Shown here: one piece after another, positions 24,552 to 31,932 of the stretch
Layout: each line of letters begins with the position of its first letter
How positions within the stretch are numbered: the stretch's first letter is position 1
Source: JBNKWA01 sp050299555
GTDB taxonomy: Bacteria; Pseudomonadota; Alphaproteobacteria; Rhodobacterales; Rhodobacteraceae
DNA: 64,000 nt
Direction: 5' to 3'
Assembly: GCA_050299555.1 (NCBI GenBank)
Contig: JBNKWA010000087.1
Location: 62,001 to 126,000 of the forward strand
The notes under the pieces: model-generated
Told to the model about the DNA's origin: nothing
Seen by the model: only the letters and a program-made list of their open reading frames with translations
Database searches by the model: none
Translations under genes and position numbers: made by a program

Positions 24552-25262
24552 CTACTTGCCGAGGTTCTCGCGCTGGTAGGTCTCCAGCGCGTCCACCGAC
24601 GCGATGATCATCGACCGGCCGTCGCGGCTGATCAGTCCCTTGCGCTTCATGCGGCCGATTTCGCGCGCCACCGCCTCGCGGTTGGTGAACACGAAGGCCG
24701 CCAGGTCAGCCTGGGTCGGCGGCTGCTCCAGATTGGCGCTGCCGTCCTTCTTCATCACCTGCTTGGCCAGCCGGATCACCTCCAGGCGGATGCGATCGTC
24801 GGCCTTGAGCGCGGTGAAGTCGCTGACCCGCCGGGTCAGCTCGCGCAGCTTGGTCACCAGCGAGCGCAGCAGCACCAGCCCGAGGTCGGGATGGTTCTTG
24901 ATCAGGTCCAGGAACTGCTGTCCCGGCATCAGCGCGATGCGCGACTGCGCAAGGGCCAGCACGCTGGCCGAGCGCGGCGCCCCGTCGATCACCGCGAACT
25001 CGCCGAAGCAGTTGCCCTCCTCGAAGGTCGAGAAGGCGACCTCGCGCCCCTTGGCGGTGAAGTTCGCCACCCTGACCGAGCCTTCGAGCAGGAACAGCAC
25101 GTCGTCCGACGGCTCCTCGGCGTCGAGGATCATCCGCCCGGCGGGAACATTGGTCTCGCGCCAGGCCCGGCGCAGCGCATCGCGGGTCTCGGGCCCGACA
25201 TCGCCCAGCAGCGTCCCTTGGGGATACTGCACCTCGAGATTGGCGTTGTAGCGCAGTGCCAT
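24552..25262 (-). CDS. CRP/FNR-family regulator with intact cAMP-type binding cassette
   Basis: A 236-residue regulator. The cyclic-nucleotide domain covers about residues 20-140 and holds the phosphate-binding cassette FGEFAVIDGAPRSASVLA, very close to the cAMP-binding form of CRP (FGE...PRSA). A long helix follows, and then the winged HTH (PPTQADLAAFVFTNREAVAR, then IGRMKRKGLI). There is no FNR-type N-terminal cysteine cluster. Start ATG 25262; an in-frame extension to 25334 lacks features. It is convergent with the cyclase-PAP2-protease unit whose upstream region carries a CRP consensus site, so it is a reasonable candidate for the regulator acting there (inference). Confidence 0.88.
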   Translation of the reverse strand: MALRYNANLEVQYPQGTLLGDVGPETRDALRRAWRETNVPAGRMILDAEEPSDDVLFLLEGSVRVANFTAKGREVAFSTFEEGNCFGEFAVIDGAPRSASVLALAQSRIALMPGQQFLDLIKNHPDLGLVLLRSLVTKLRELTRRVSDFTALKADDRIRLEVIRLAKQVMKKDGSANLEQPPTQADLAAFVFTNREAVAREIGRMKRKGLISRDGRSMIIASVDALETYQRENLGK

Positions 25263-25358
25263 GTGATCGGTGCCCGTTCCGCGGCCGGATCTGCTGCCGG
25301 CTTTGCTGCGACGATATGGCCCGATGCGCGGCAAAAAGGCAAGTTCGGCGGTTTTTGC

Positions 25359-26252
25359 CTAGGTCTCGGTGCGAAGCGGCCCGGCCACCGCGGTATCGGG
25401 CTGCTGGCGGCTGCGGTTGCGGCGCTTGCGCAGCTCGGCATTGATCTCGGCCCCGAGCAGCACCACGAAGGCGGAAACGTAGAACCACATCAGCAGCGCC
25501 ACCACCGCGCCAAGCGAGCCGTAGACCTCGTTGTAGCGGGTGAAGTTGCCGACATAGACCGAAAACGCCACCGAGACCGACACCCACATGGCGGTCGCGG
25601 CCACCGAGCCGACCGAAATCCACGGCGGCCGCGCCCGGCTCCGCGCCGGCCCCAGCCGGTACAGCGCGCCGACCCCGATCAGCACCGCGGCCAGGCTGAT
25701 CCCCCACTGGCTGCTGCGCACGATCTGCGGCAGGGCGGTGTTCTCGGGCAGGAACGAGGCGATCACCGGCACCACGACCACGGCCAGGATCGACAGCATG
25801 GCGACGCCGATCAGCATCAGCGTCAGAAGGTAGGCGACGGCCAGCTCGGCCAGCACGCCGCGGCGGCTCTGGTCGCGGTTGATGACCCCAAGCCCCGAGA
25901 TCAGCGCGGTGACCCCGGCACGCGAGCTCCACAGCGTCAGAAGCAGGCTGACCACCGAGGCCAGGCCCAGCGCGCCCGGGCGGGCCGAGATCAGCCGGCC
26001 GGTCTGCAGCGACAGCATCACGAAGACGTCGCGCGGCAGCACCGGCTCCAGCAGCGACAGGTGCTGGTTGATCTGCCAGGGGTCGGCAAAGGCTCCGTAA
26101 AGCGAGATCAGCGCCGCGATGGCCGGAAACAGCGCCAGCATCGAGAAGAAGGCGACCCCGGCGGCCATCAGCGACAGGTTGTGCCGTCCCGCCGCGACCG
26201 TGATCGCGCGCAGGAAGCCGAACGCCGTGACGAACGCGTGCCAAAGGACCAT
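25359..26252 (-). CDS. YihY/virulence factor BrkB family membrane protein
   Basis: A 297-residue inner-membrane protein with six predicted membrane segments. The family markers LSLMAAGVAFFSMLALFPAI near the N-terminus and LGAVVALLMWFYVSAFVVLLGAEINAE (shown in parts: LLMWFYVSAF, LLGAEINAE) near the C-terminus are clear. Despite older names (BrkB, RNase BN), the family is a membrane protein of uncertain function, not a nuclease. The gene is divergent from the hypothetical gene at 26378, with 125 bp between the starts. Confidence 0.9.
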   Translation of the reverse strand: MVLWHAFVTAFGFLRAITVAAGRHNLSLMAAGVAFFSMLALFPAIAALISLYGAFADPWQINQHLSLLEPVLPRDVFVMLSLQTGRLISARPGALGLASVVSLLLTLWSSRAGVTALISGLGVINRDQSRRGVLAELAVAYLLTLMLIGVAMLSILAVVVVPVIASFLPENTALPQIVRSSQWGISLAAVLIGVGALYRLGPARSRARPPWISVGSVAATAMWVSVSVAFSVYVGNFTRYNEVYGSLGAVVALLMWFYVSAFVVLLGAEINAELRKRRNRSRQQPDTAVAGPLRTET

Positions 26253-26377
26253 GGCCGAATTCTAGGCGGCTGCGGGACCGCCGGCAAACGCCAATGCGCC
26301 TTGCCGACGACCGGCGTCTTGCCAAGGCCACCGATCCGTGCAGGCATTGGCGCCGACCGCTGGCATCCGGAGTGCCG

Positions 26378-27148
26378 ATGACCGACGCCCCGCCGACCGC
26401 ACCCTTGCTGATCGCGATCCGCAATGCCGCGCGGATTTCGGTCATGCAGCGCCGCGCCGGCGCCGACGAGGCGCTGAGCTATCGCTGCGTCAGCATCTGG
26501 CGCGACGGCCGGGGTTTTGAGGACCTGGACGGGCTGCGCGCCGATGCTCCCGAGACGGTCGAGGCGGCGGTCGACACGCTGGTGGGGCTGGAGGCGACGA
26601 TGCCGGCGCCCGAGCTTGGCGATGCCAGCGGCTATCTGCCGCCCTGGGGCGGCGCCAACGATCCCTTCACCGACACGCTGACGCTGTGCTTTCACGCCGA
26701 ATATTATCGCTATGCCATCGCCGCCGAGCTGCGCATCCGCAAGGCGCTGGCGGCGCTGGGCACCTGGCCGCTGGCGCTGAAGCCGCTGAATGCGGCGCTG
26801 GAAGCGGCGCTGGAGATCGACCGACCGGAACTGACGGCCACAGCGCTAAAGCCGCACCGGACCGAGCTGATGAAGCGCGGGCGGAGCAAGGGCGGCGATT
26901 CCTTCACCGGCAATGCCAGCTATTTCTTCCGCCTGATCGCCGATGCCGACGAACGCCTGGGCCGCCCGGCAAAGGCGGTCGCGGCGCTGGAAATCTCGCA
27001 GAAACTGGGGCCGAACCGCGGCAAGCTCGCCCGGATCATCCTGCTGCACGACAAGCTCGGGAACCGTTCGAAGATTGACAAATTCTTGGGGGACTACGAA
27101 GCATCCTACGGATTGACGCCCGAGCTGGCGCGGCTGAAGTCGCCGTGA
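26378..27148 (+). CDS. Hypothetical protein, alpha-helical (TPR-like) C-terminal half
   Basis: A 256-residue protein I do not recognise. The N-terminal half has no clear motif. The C-terminal half is a series of amphipathic helices (LRIRKALAALGTWPLALKPL, then LNAALEAALEI, later RLGRPAKAVAALEISQKLG) that read like TPR or TPR-related repeats. There is no signal peptide or membrane segment. ATG 26378 has GGAG five bases upstream and is preferred over the frame's upstream extension. It lies 33 bp before a sulfotransferase gene on the same strand and is probably co-transcribed with it, so it may be a partner or scaffold for that enzyme (inference). Confidence 0.7.
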   Translation: MTDAPPTAPLLIAIRNAARISVMQRRAGADEALSYRCVSIWRDGRGFEDLDGLRADAPETVEAAVDTLVGLEATMPAPELGDASGYLPPWGGANDPFTDTLTLCFHAEYYRYAIAAELRIRKALAALGTWPLALKPLNAALEAALEIDRPELTATALKPHRTELMKRGRSKGGDSFTGNASYFFRLIADADERLGRPAKAVAALEISQKLGPNRGKLARIILLHDKLGNRSKIDKFLGDYEASYGLTPELARLKSP

Positions 27149-27181
27149 ACAGGGGCCGGGGGAAATGGACGGCAGAGGCCT

Positions 27182-27979
27182 ATGGAACGCCAGAACATCG
27201 CTGACGTCATCTGCATCGGCGCCCAGAAGACCTCGACCAGCTGGCTGCACCACGTCATCAACGTGCATCCGGACATGTACGTCTTTCCCAACTCGCGCCC
27301 GGTCACCTCGACCAACAAGGAGGCGCATTTCTGGGACTGGAACCGCAAGCGCGGGGTCGACTGGTATCGCGACCTGCTGACCCCCGACGACCCGGCCAGG
27401 AAGTCGATGGATTTCACCCCCGAATATGCCTTCCTGCCGCCCAAGGACGTGGCCGAGTGCAAGGAGCTGAACCCCGGCGCGCGGATCATCTATGTGCTGC
27501 GCGACCCCCTCAGTCGGGCAATCTCGGCGCTCAGGATGCACATCAAGCGCGAAACGGGCGACGCCGATCCGGCGACGCACCGGACCCCGTTCGACGATGC
27601 CGCGATGGACATGATCGAGCGGGCGAGGATCCTGGAGCATTCCTCCTATGTCGCCAATCACGCCCGCTGGGCCCGCCACTACGACGATGTGCTGGTGCTG
27701 AACTACGAAGAGATCCTGGCCGAGCCGCGGGCGGTGATTGGCCGCATCTTCGACCATCTCGGGCTCGATGCCGACAAGATCAGGGGCGATCGCAAGGCCG
27801 AGTTCGACAAGCGCTTCGAAAAGAAGGTGTGGAAGTCGGTGGAGTACCGGCTGGATCGCGACCTGGTGATGTTCCTGCATGGGCTGACCTGGCAGAAGCG
27901 CAGGGCCGCCGAAGAGCATTTCGGCTTCACCTTCGAGGAATACCGGCGCGATCTGGCCGAGCTCGACGCGACAGGCTGA
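27182..27979 (+). CDS. PAPS-dependent sulfotransferase
   Basis: A 265-residue protein of the heparan-sulfate-type sulfotransferase fold. The PAPS 5'-phosphosulfate loop is ICIGAQKTSTSWLHHVINVH near residue 10. The 3'-phosphate loop is IIYVLRDPLSRAISALRMH near residue 104. A KSMDFTPEYAF substrate-pocket segment lies between, and a later EEILAEPRAVIGRIFDHLGL is typical. It would move sulfate from PAPS to a hydroxyl or amine on a sugar or other acceptor; the acceptor is unknown. It follows the helical hypothetical gene by 33 bp and precedes the repeat-protein gene by 100 bp, where that gene has its own likely promoter. Confidence 0.88.
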   Translation: MERQNIADVICIGAQKTSTSWLHHVINVHPDMYVFPNSRPVTSTNKEAHFWDWNRKRGVDWYRDLLTPDDPARKSMDFTPEYAFLPPKDVAECKELNPGARIIYVLRDPLSRAISALRMHIKRETGDADPATHRTPFDDAAMDMIERARILEHSSYVANHARWARHYDDVLVLNYEEILAEPRAVIGRIFDHLGLDADKIRGDRKAEFDKRFEKKVWKSVEYRLDRDLVMFLHGLTWQKRRAAEEHFGFTFEEYRRDLAELDATG

Positions 27980-28014
27980 GCCGTCGCCGGGCTCGCCGGT
28001 AACGCTTCTGCGCA

Positions 28015-28043
28015 TTAACTTTTTCGCCCTTCCGTGGTAAACT
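28015..28043 (+). promoter_or_regulatory. Candidate sigma-70 promoter of the repeat-protein gene
   Basis: TTAACT (28015-28020), a 17-base spacer and TAAACT (28038-28043) lie 36 bp before the ATG, in an AT-richer pocket of otherwise GC-rich DNA. Each hexamer matches consensus at four of six positions. Confidence 0.5.
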
Positions 28044-28079
28044 GCCGGCTTTTCCGCAGCTTAGTGGTGGGAGGCTGAA

Positions 28080-29510
28080 ATGGCAGACAAGACGCAGTCC
28101 AGTAACGTCTCCAAGGACTTTGACGAGTTCATGAAGTCGGCGCCCGAGGCGGGCGAGGCCGAATCCGAGGCAAGGATCGTCGTCACCGGCGCGGTGATGA
28201 AGGCGAAGGCGGCGGACAAGTTCGTCCTGGAGACGGGCGACGGCAGCCGCAGCGAGATCCCGCGGGCCGCGGTGATGCAGTTCGCCACGCGTGGCAGCGG
28301 CGAGGGCCGAACGATGGTGGAGGTGGCGCTCGACCGGGCCGCGCTCGGCGACGAGCTGGCCGGACGGCTGTCCGCCGGCGGCGGGCTGAAGATCCCGCTG
28401 GAGAAGATCCCGCAGTTCGACACCGCCAAGGAGATCGGCGGTGGCGATACCATCAAGGAACAGCCGTTCGACACGCTCAAGGAGGTGGGCGGCGGCGATA
28501 CCATCAAGGAGCAGCCCTTCGACACAACCAAGGAGATCGGCGGCGGCGATACGCTGAAAGAACAGCCGTTCGATACGCTCAAGGAGATCGGCGGCGGCGA
28601 CACCCTGAAGGAACAGCCCTTCGATACCACCAAGGAGATCGGTGGCGGCGACACCATCAAGGAGCAGCCCTTCGACACCCTCAAGGAACTCGGCGGCGAA
28701 GGGACCGGCATCGCCGACACCCTGGTCGAGGGGATCGGACAACCCGGCGGCGATATCGTGCAGCCGGTGGCGCGCGGCGCCTTCGACCCGACCGCAGCGG
28801 CGATGGGCGGCGCCCCGCAGGCGGCCATCGGCAACGTCTCGCCGCAACTGACCCTGAAGGAACAGCCCTCCGACACGCTCAAGGAACAGCCCTTCGACAC
28901 CCTGAAGGAAATCGGCGGCGGCGATACCATCAAGGAGATCGGCGGTGGTGACACCCTGAAAGAGCAACCGTTCGACACCCTCAAGGAGCTCGGCGGCGGC
29001 GACACCCTGAAAGAGCAGCCCTTCGATACCCTCAAGGAACTCGGCGGCGAAGGGACCGGCGTCGCCGACACCCTGGTCGAGGGGATCGGACAGCCCGGCG
29101 GCGATATCGGGCAGCCCTTCGCACGGGCCGCCATGGACCCGGCCGCGGCGCAGATGGCCGCCGGCCCGCAGGCGGCGGGCCTGGGGCTGAAGCCGCTCGG
29201 CGCCGATACCGCCAAGGAGGTGGCCGGCGACCATACCCTCAAGGAGATCATCCACGATCCCAAGTTCATCAAGGAGATCGTCAAGGAGATCGCCAAGGAG
29301 GTGGCGTTCGAGGGCACCGGCCCGGCCGACACCCTGGTCGAGGGGCGGCCGGATTTCGGCATCTTCACCAACCCGGCGGTGAATCCGGGGCTCAACCCCG
29401 GCATGGGCGGCGTGCCCTTCGTTCTGGCCACGCCGCACCAGGCCTCGCAGGGCGCGGTGGCCCAGCAGATGCTGGCCGCCCAGGCCCTGGCCGGCCGGCT
29501 CGGGTTCTAG
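28080..29510 (+). CDS. Large 17-residue-repeat protein; candidate multi-core graspetide (RiPP) precursor
   Basis: A 476-residue acidic protein. Residues 1-112 form a non-repetitive leader that may fold (RIVVTGAVMKAKAADKFVLE). Residues 113-197 are five exact-length units FDTxKExGGGDTxKEQP, with a sixth shortened at 198. A spacer follows, then a second array at 257-323 built from the same DTxKE modules, and a C-terminal part. The module EGTGxADTLVEG closes each array and recurs at 411. In all there are 19 DTxKE motifs, each offering Thr and Lys next to Asp and Glu, the residues linked by ATP-grasp macrocyclases. The next gene encodes such a ligase. GGGAGG precedes the ATG. Alternative: an unmodified structural repeat protein. 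No signal peptide is seen. Confidence 0.75.
   Translation: MADKTQSSNVSKDFDEFMKSAPEAGEAESEARIVVTGAVMKAKAADKFVLETGDGSRSEIPRAAVMQFATRGSGEGRTMVEVALDRAALGDELAGRLSAGGGLKIPLEKIPQFDTAKEIGGGDTIKEQPFDTLKEVGGGDTIKEQPFDTTKEIGGGDTLKEQPFDTLKEIGGGDTLKEQPFDTTKEIGGGDTIKEQPFDTLKELGGEGTGIADTLVEGIGQPGGDIVQPVARGAFDPTAAAMGGAPQAAIGNVSPQLTLKEQPSDTLKEQPFDTLKEIGGGDTIKEIGGGDTLKEQPFDTLKELGGGDTLKEQPFDTLKELGGEGTGVADTLVEGIGQPGGDIGQPFARAAMDPAAAQMAAGPQAAGLGLKPLGADTAKEVAGDHTLKEIIHDPKFIKEIVKEIAKEVAFEGTGPADTLVEGRPDFGIFTNPAVNPGLNPGMGGVPFVLATPHQASQGAVAQQMLAAQALAGRLGF
28416..28670 (+). repeat. Tandem 51-bp repeats, array 1
   Basis: Five contiguous 51-bp units (starts 28416, 28467, 28518, 28569, 28620), each encoding FDTxKExGGGDTxKEQP, and a truncated sixth from 28671. 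Variable positions are residue 4 (A/L/T), 7 (I/V) and 13 (I/L). Codons vary between units. Confidence 0.95.
28848..29048 (+). repeat. Imperfect repeat array 2 of the same modules
   Basis: Encodes residues 257-323. Here the DTxKE modules are joined irregularly by QPS, QPF, IGGG or LGGG linkers, showing deletions and duplications of half-units relative to array 1. It ends with the same EGTG module as array 1. Confidence 0.9.
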
Positions 29511-29533
29511 GGGCCCGTCCGCAGTCAGTCCAT

Positions 29534-29559
29534 CGGCGCCGGGTGATCGCCCGGCGCCG
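29534..29559 (+). promoter_or_regulatory. Strong hairpin between repeat-protein and ligase genes
   Basis: CGGCGCCGGG-TGATCG-CCCGGCGCCG, a perfect 10-bp stem with a 6-base loop, lies 24 bp after one stop and 24 bp before the next start. There is no T-tract. It could be an attenuator or an mRNA 3'-end stabiliser that keeps precursor expression above enzyme expression, as is common for RiPP operons. Confidence 0.55.
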
Positions 29560-29582
29560 TCCCTCGCTCAGGAGTGCCGGCC

Positions 29583-30548
29583 ATGATCGTCATCTTCTCC
29601 TCGCCCGAGGACATCCACGCGACGACGGTCAGGAAGCTGCTCGACGCCAGGGGCGCCGAGAACTGCATCCTGAACCTCGCCGAATTCCCGCTGGCGATGG
29701 ATATCGGGCTGTCCTTCGCCAGTCGCGGCGCGGCCAATCTGGCGCTGCGGCTCAAGGATGGCGGCCGGCTCGACTTCGGCGCCGTCAAGTCGGTCTGGTG
29801 GCGGCGGCCGCAGGGCTTCGGCTTTCCGCAGGCGCTGGCCGACCCGGTGCACCGCGCCTTCGCCCAGCAGGAAAGCGACTTTGCCTTCAAGGGCATGTAC
29901 CTCGCCTCGGGCGCCTACTGGATCAACGACGTTACCCGCGACGCGCTGGCCAGCCACAAGGTCTGGCAGCTCAAGGTCGCCGGCGAGCTCGGCCTCGACA
30001 TCCCGCGCACGCTGATCACCAACAGCCCCGAGGATGTGCGCCGCTTCCGTGCCGAGGCCAGGGCCGAGGAAGGCGGCGAGGTGGTCTACAAGGCGTTCCT
30101 CGCCAGCCCCATGGCCTGGCGCGAAACCCGCATCCTGCGCGACGCCGACATGGCGCAGATCGACTCGGTGCGGCTGGCGCCGGTGATCTTCCAGAACTAC
30201 GTGCCCGCGGTGCGGGATGTGCGGGTCACCGTGGTGGGGCGCACGCTGTTCGCGGCGGCGGCCGAGACGGAAAAGGCCGAATATGCCGCCGACGTGCGCA
30301 TGAACCCCGGCATCGGCTGGGCCGAGGCCAAGCTGCCGGCGGCGGTGCAAAAGGGCATCCGCGCGATGATGGACCGCTTCGGGCTGGAATACGGCGCCTT
30401 CGACTTCCGCGTCACGCCCGAGGGGCGGCACGTGTTCCTCGAGGTCAACCCGGCCGGACAGTTCCTGTTCATCCAGAACGCCACCGGCATGAAGATCGCC
30501 GAGGCGATGGCCGAGCGGCTGATCGCCGGCAAGCCCGAAGGCAAGTGA
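29583..30548 (+). CDS. ATP-grasp ligase of the MvdC/MvdD (graspetide maturase) type
   Basis: A 321-residue protein. The MvdD-like N-terminal domain ends in VKSVWWRRPQGFGFP (W72-R75). It is followed by SHKVWQLKVAGELGLDIPRTL and TNSPEDVRRF, then the nucleotide-binding Lys in GEVVYKAF and VPAVRDVRVTVVG. The Mg-ATP end is YGAFDFRVTPEGRHVFLEVN with E287/N289, then PAGQFLFIQNATG. The order W(Y/W)RR ... LGL-IP-TL-TN-PE ... FLE-NP-GQ is that of ATP-grasp enzymes that form ester or amide crosslinks in microviridin-like peptides. ATG 29583 has AGGAG eight bases upstream; a GTG at 29574 is less likely. It follows the repeat-protein gene by 72 bp. Substrate assignment to that protein is inference from position and composition. 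Confidence 0.88.
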   Translation: MIVIFSSPEDIHATTVRKLLDARGAENCILNLAEFPLAMDIGLSFASRGAANLALRLKDGGRLDFGAVKSVWWRRPQGFGFPQALADPVHRAFAQQESDFAFKGMYLASGAYWINDVTRDALASHKVWQLKVAGELGLDIPRTLITNSPEDVRRFRAEARAEEGGEVVYKAFLASPMAWRETRILRDADMAQIDSVRLAPVIFQNYVPAVRDVRVTVVGRTLFAAAAETEKAEYAADVRMNPGIGWAEAKLPAAVQKGIRAMMDRFGLEYGAFDFRVTPEGRHVFLEVNPAGQFLFIQNATGMKIAEAMAERLIAGKPEGK

Positions 30549-30703
30549 TCGCCGCCCGGTCTCTCGCCTGACGCGTTCCGGGGCCTTGGCGGCCCGCATC
30601 TTCGGCGCCGTTTGCGCATTTCGTGAAGCGGCCAAGGCTTCATCGGGCGCGCCCGGGCGTCCGGGATCTTCTCCAGGCTGACGCGGCTTGAAACGGCGCG
30701 GGC

Positions 30704-31570
30704 CTACTCGACCCGGTACGCGACCAGGGTGCCGTCCAGCATCATCGGCACGATCAGCAGCGACCGGTCGGCAATGTACTCCAGATCGGCGCTGCCGGTG
30801 CCGATGTCCAGAAGCATCGTCCGGCTCCCGTCGGCCGCAACGCGGTAGACCGCTCCGGCGATCCAGTCCGACACGATCCAGTTGCCCTTGCCGTCGGGTT
30901 CCAGCCCGTCGAGATTGCCGATCGGATCGCCGGAGCCCAGGGGCGCCACGCTTCCCGTTTCGGGGTCAACGGTCAGGAGGTGGCCGCCGATCTTGGTCGT
31001 GAAGTCGTCCTGCAGCTCGCGGCCCCAGGGCGCGACCAGCAGCTTTCCGTCCAGCATGTTCAGGCCGTTGGGATGCTGCAGCGCCTCGCCCTCGGCAAGC
31101 ACGGCCAGTTCGCCATCGGCGAGGACATGGATCTTGTCGGCGATCATGTCCGAAACGAAGACACGTCCGGTCTCGTCAAGGGCGGTGTCGTTGAAAAAGA
31201 TGGCCCCCTCCGCGGACCAGCTTCCGGTGATCTCGCCCGTCTCGATGTCGATGGCGAGCAGTCGATCGATGTCGCTCACGTAAAGGGTGGACCCGTCGCT
31301 CACCAGGCCCTTCGGGGCATTCATCCCCGTGACCCATTGCGCCTCCAGCATCTCGCCTTCGGGGCTGACGCGCGAGATGTAGCCCTCGCCATCCTTGGCG
31401 GTCGGATCGCCGACGACATTCGAGACGTACAGAACATTCCGCGCCTGGTCGAAATAGGCGCTTTCCGGCGCCTCGAGCCCTTCCAGCGTCCAGACGACCT
31501 CCTGCGCGGCCGCGGCCGTGCCGCCAAGACCTCCCGCAACCATTGCCATCACTCGAAAAGCATTGTGCAT
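30704..31570 (-). CDS. Exported SMP-30/gluconolactonase-like beta-propeller protein
   Basis: A 288-residue protein with a signal peptide (MHNAFRVMAMVAGGLGGTAA, then AAQEVVW). The rest reads as a six-bladed propeller: ESAYFDQARNVLYVSNVVGD, TLYVSDIDRLLAIDIETGEI, FFNDTALDETGRVFVSDM, LQHPNGLNMLDGKLLVAPWG and GNLDGLEPDGKGNWIVSDW. The NDxxxDxxGxxxVSD pattern is that of the SMP-30 family, which binds a divalent metal in the central channel and often acts as a lactonase. The substrate is unknown. GGAGGTGAT lies just before the ATG, an almost perfect ribosome-binding site. Convergent with the ATP-grasp gene. Confidence 0.85.
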   Translation of the reverse strand: MHNAFRVMAMVAGGLGGTAAAAQEVVWTLEGLEAPESAYFDQARNVLYVSNVVGDPTAKDGEGYISRVSPEGEMLEAQWVTGMNAPKGLVSDGSTLYVSDIDRLLAIDIETGEITGSWSAEGAIFFNDTALDETGRVFVSDMIADKIHVLADGELAVLAEGEALQHPNGLNMLDGKLLVAPWGRELQDDFTTKIGGHLLTVDPETGSVAPLGSGDPIGNLDGLEPDGKGNWIVSDWIAGAVYRVAADGSRTMLLDIGTGSADLEYIADRSLLIVPMMLDGTLVAYRVE

Positions 31571-31932
31571 GATCACCTCCCATGAAAAGTCCGCTTGCGG
31601 GATTGTCGGACCCGGTTTCCCTCGCGTCAACGTACATAATTTACGGCGTTGTCGCGCGGGGCACGGCCCTGCGGGGAAGCGACCGCGGGGGGCGTGGATG
31701 GGGTCGCAGGGACCGCCCGGTTCCTGGCAGGCCGCCCATCCCGGCCGGGGTCGGGCAGCGAGCCTCCGGCACAGGCCCATCCGGGGCGCGGGAAGCGCCG
31801 TTTTGCCCCTGTCCGCACTTGTCCCCACGCGCGTTGACACTTTTATCGTTCAGTTTCAGTAACTTGATCCCCCGTCCCCATGGGGACGGCCGGCGTTTCG
31901 CCCCCCGGGGGCGGGCGTGGCACCTGGTCCGG
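31571..31932. other. 362-bp intergenic region with one family 1 repeat
   Basis: No gene seen. It contains the long-form family 1 copy at 31810-31888 and otherwise GC-rich sequence without clear features. It separates two leftward genes. Confidence 0.6.
31810..31888. repeat. Family 1 palindromic repeat, copy 4 (long form)
   Basis: Minus orientation. On the plus strand: CTGTCCGCACTTGTCCCCAC, GCGTTGACACTTTTATCGTT, CAGTAACTTGAT, then CGTCCCCATGGGGACG at 31873-31888. Both distal GTCC units are present. Confidence 0.85.

Noticed and set aside
25359..26252. Calling the YihY-family gene a ribonuclease BN
   Set aside because: That name came from an early misassignment. The sequence is a multi-span membrane protein without nuclease motifs.
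27927..29438. Long antisense frames across the 17-residue-repeat gene
   Set aside because: The 51-bp period is a multiple of three and free of stops in other frames, so repeats are open on both strands. Only the plus frame has a ribosome-binding site, a promoter and a meaningful neighbour.
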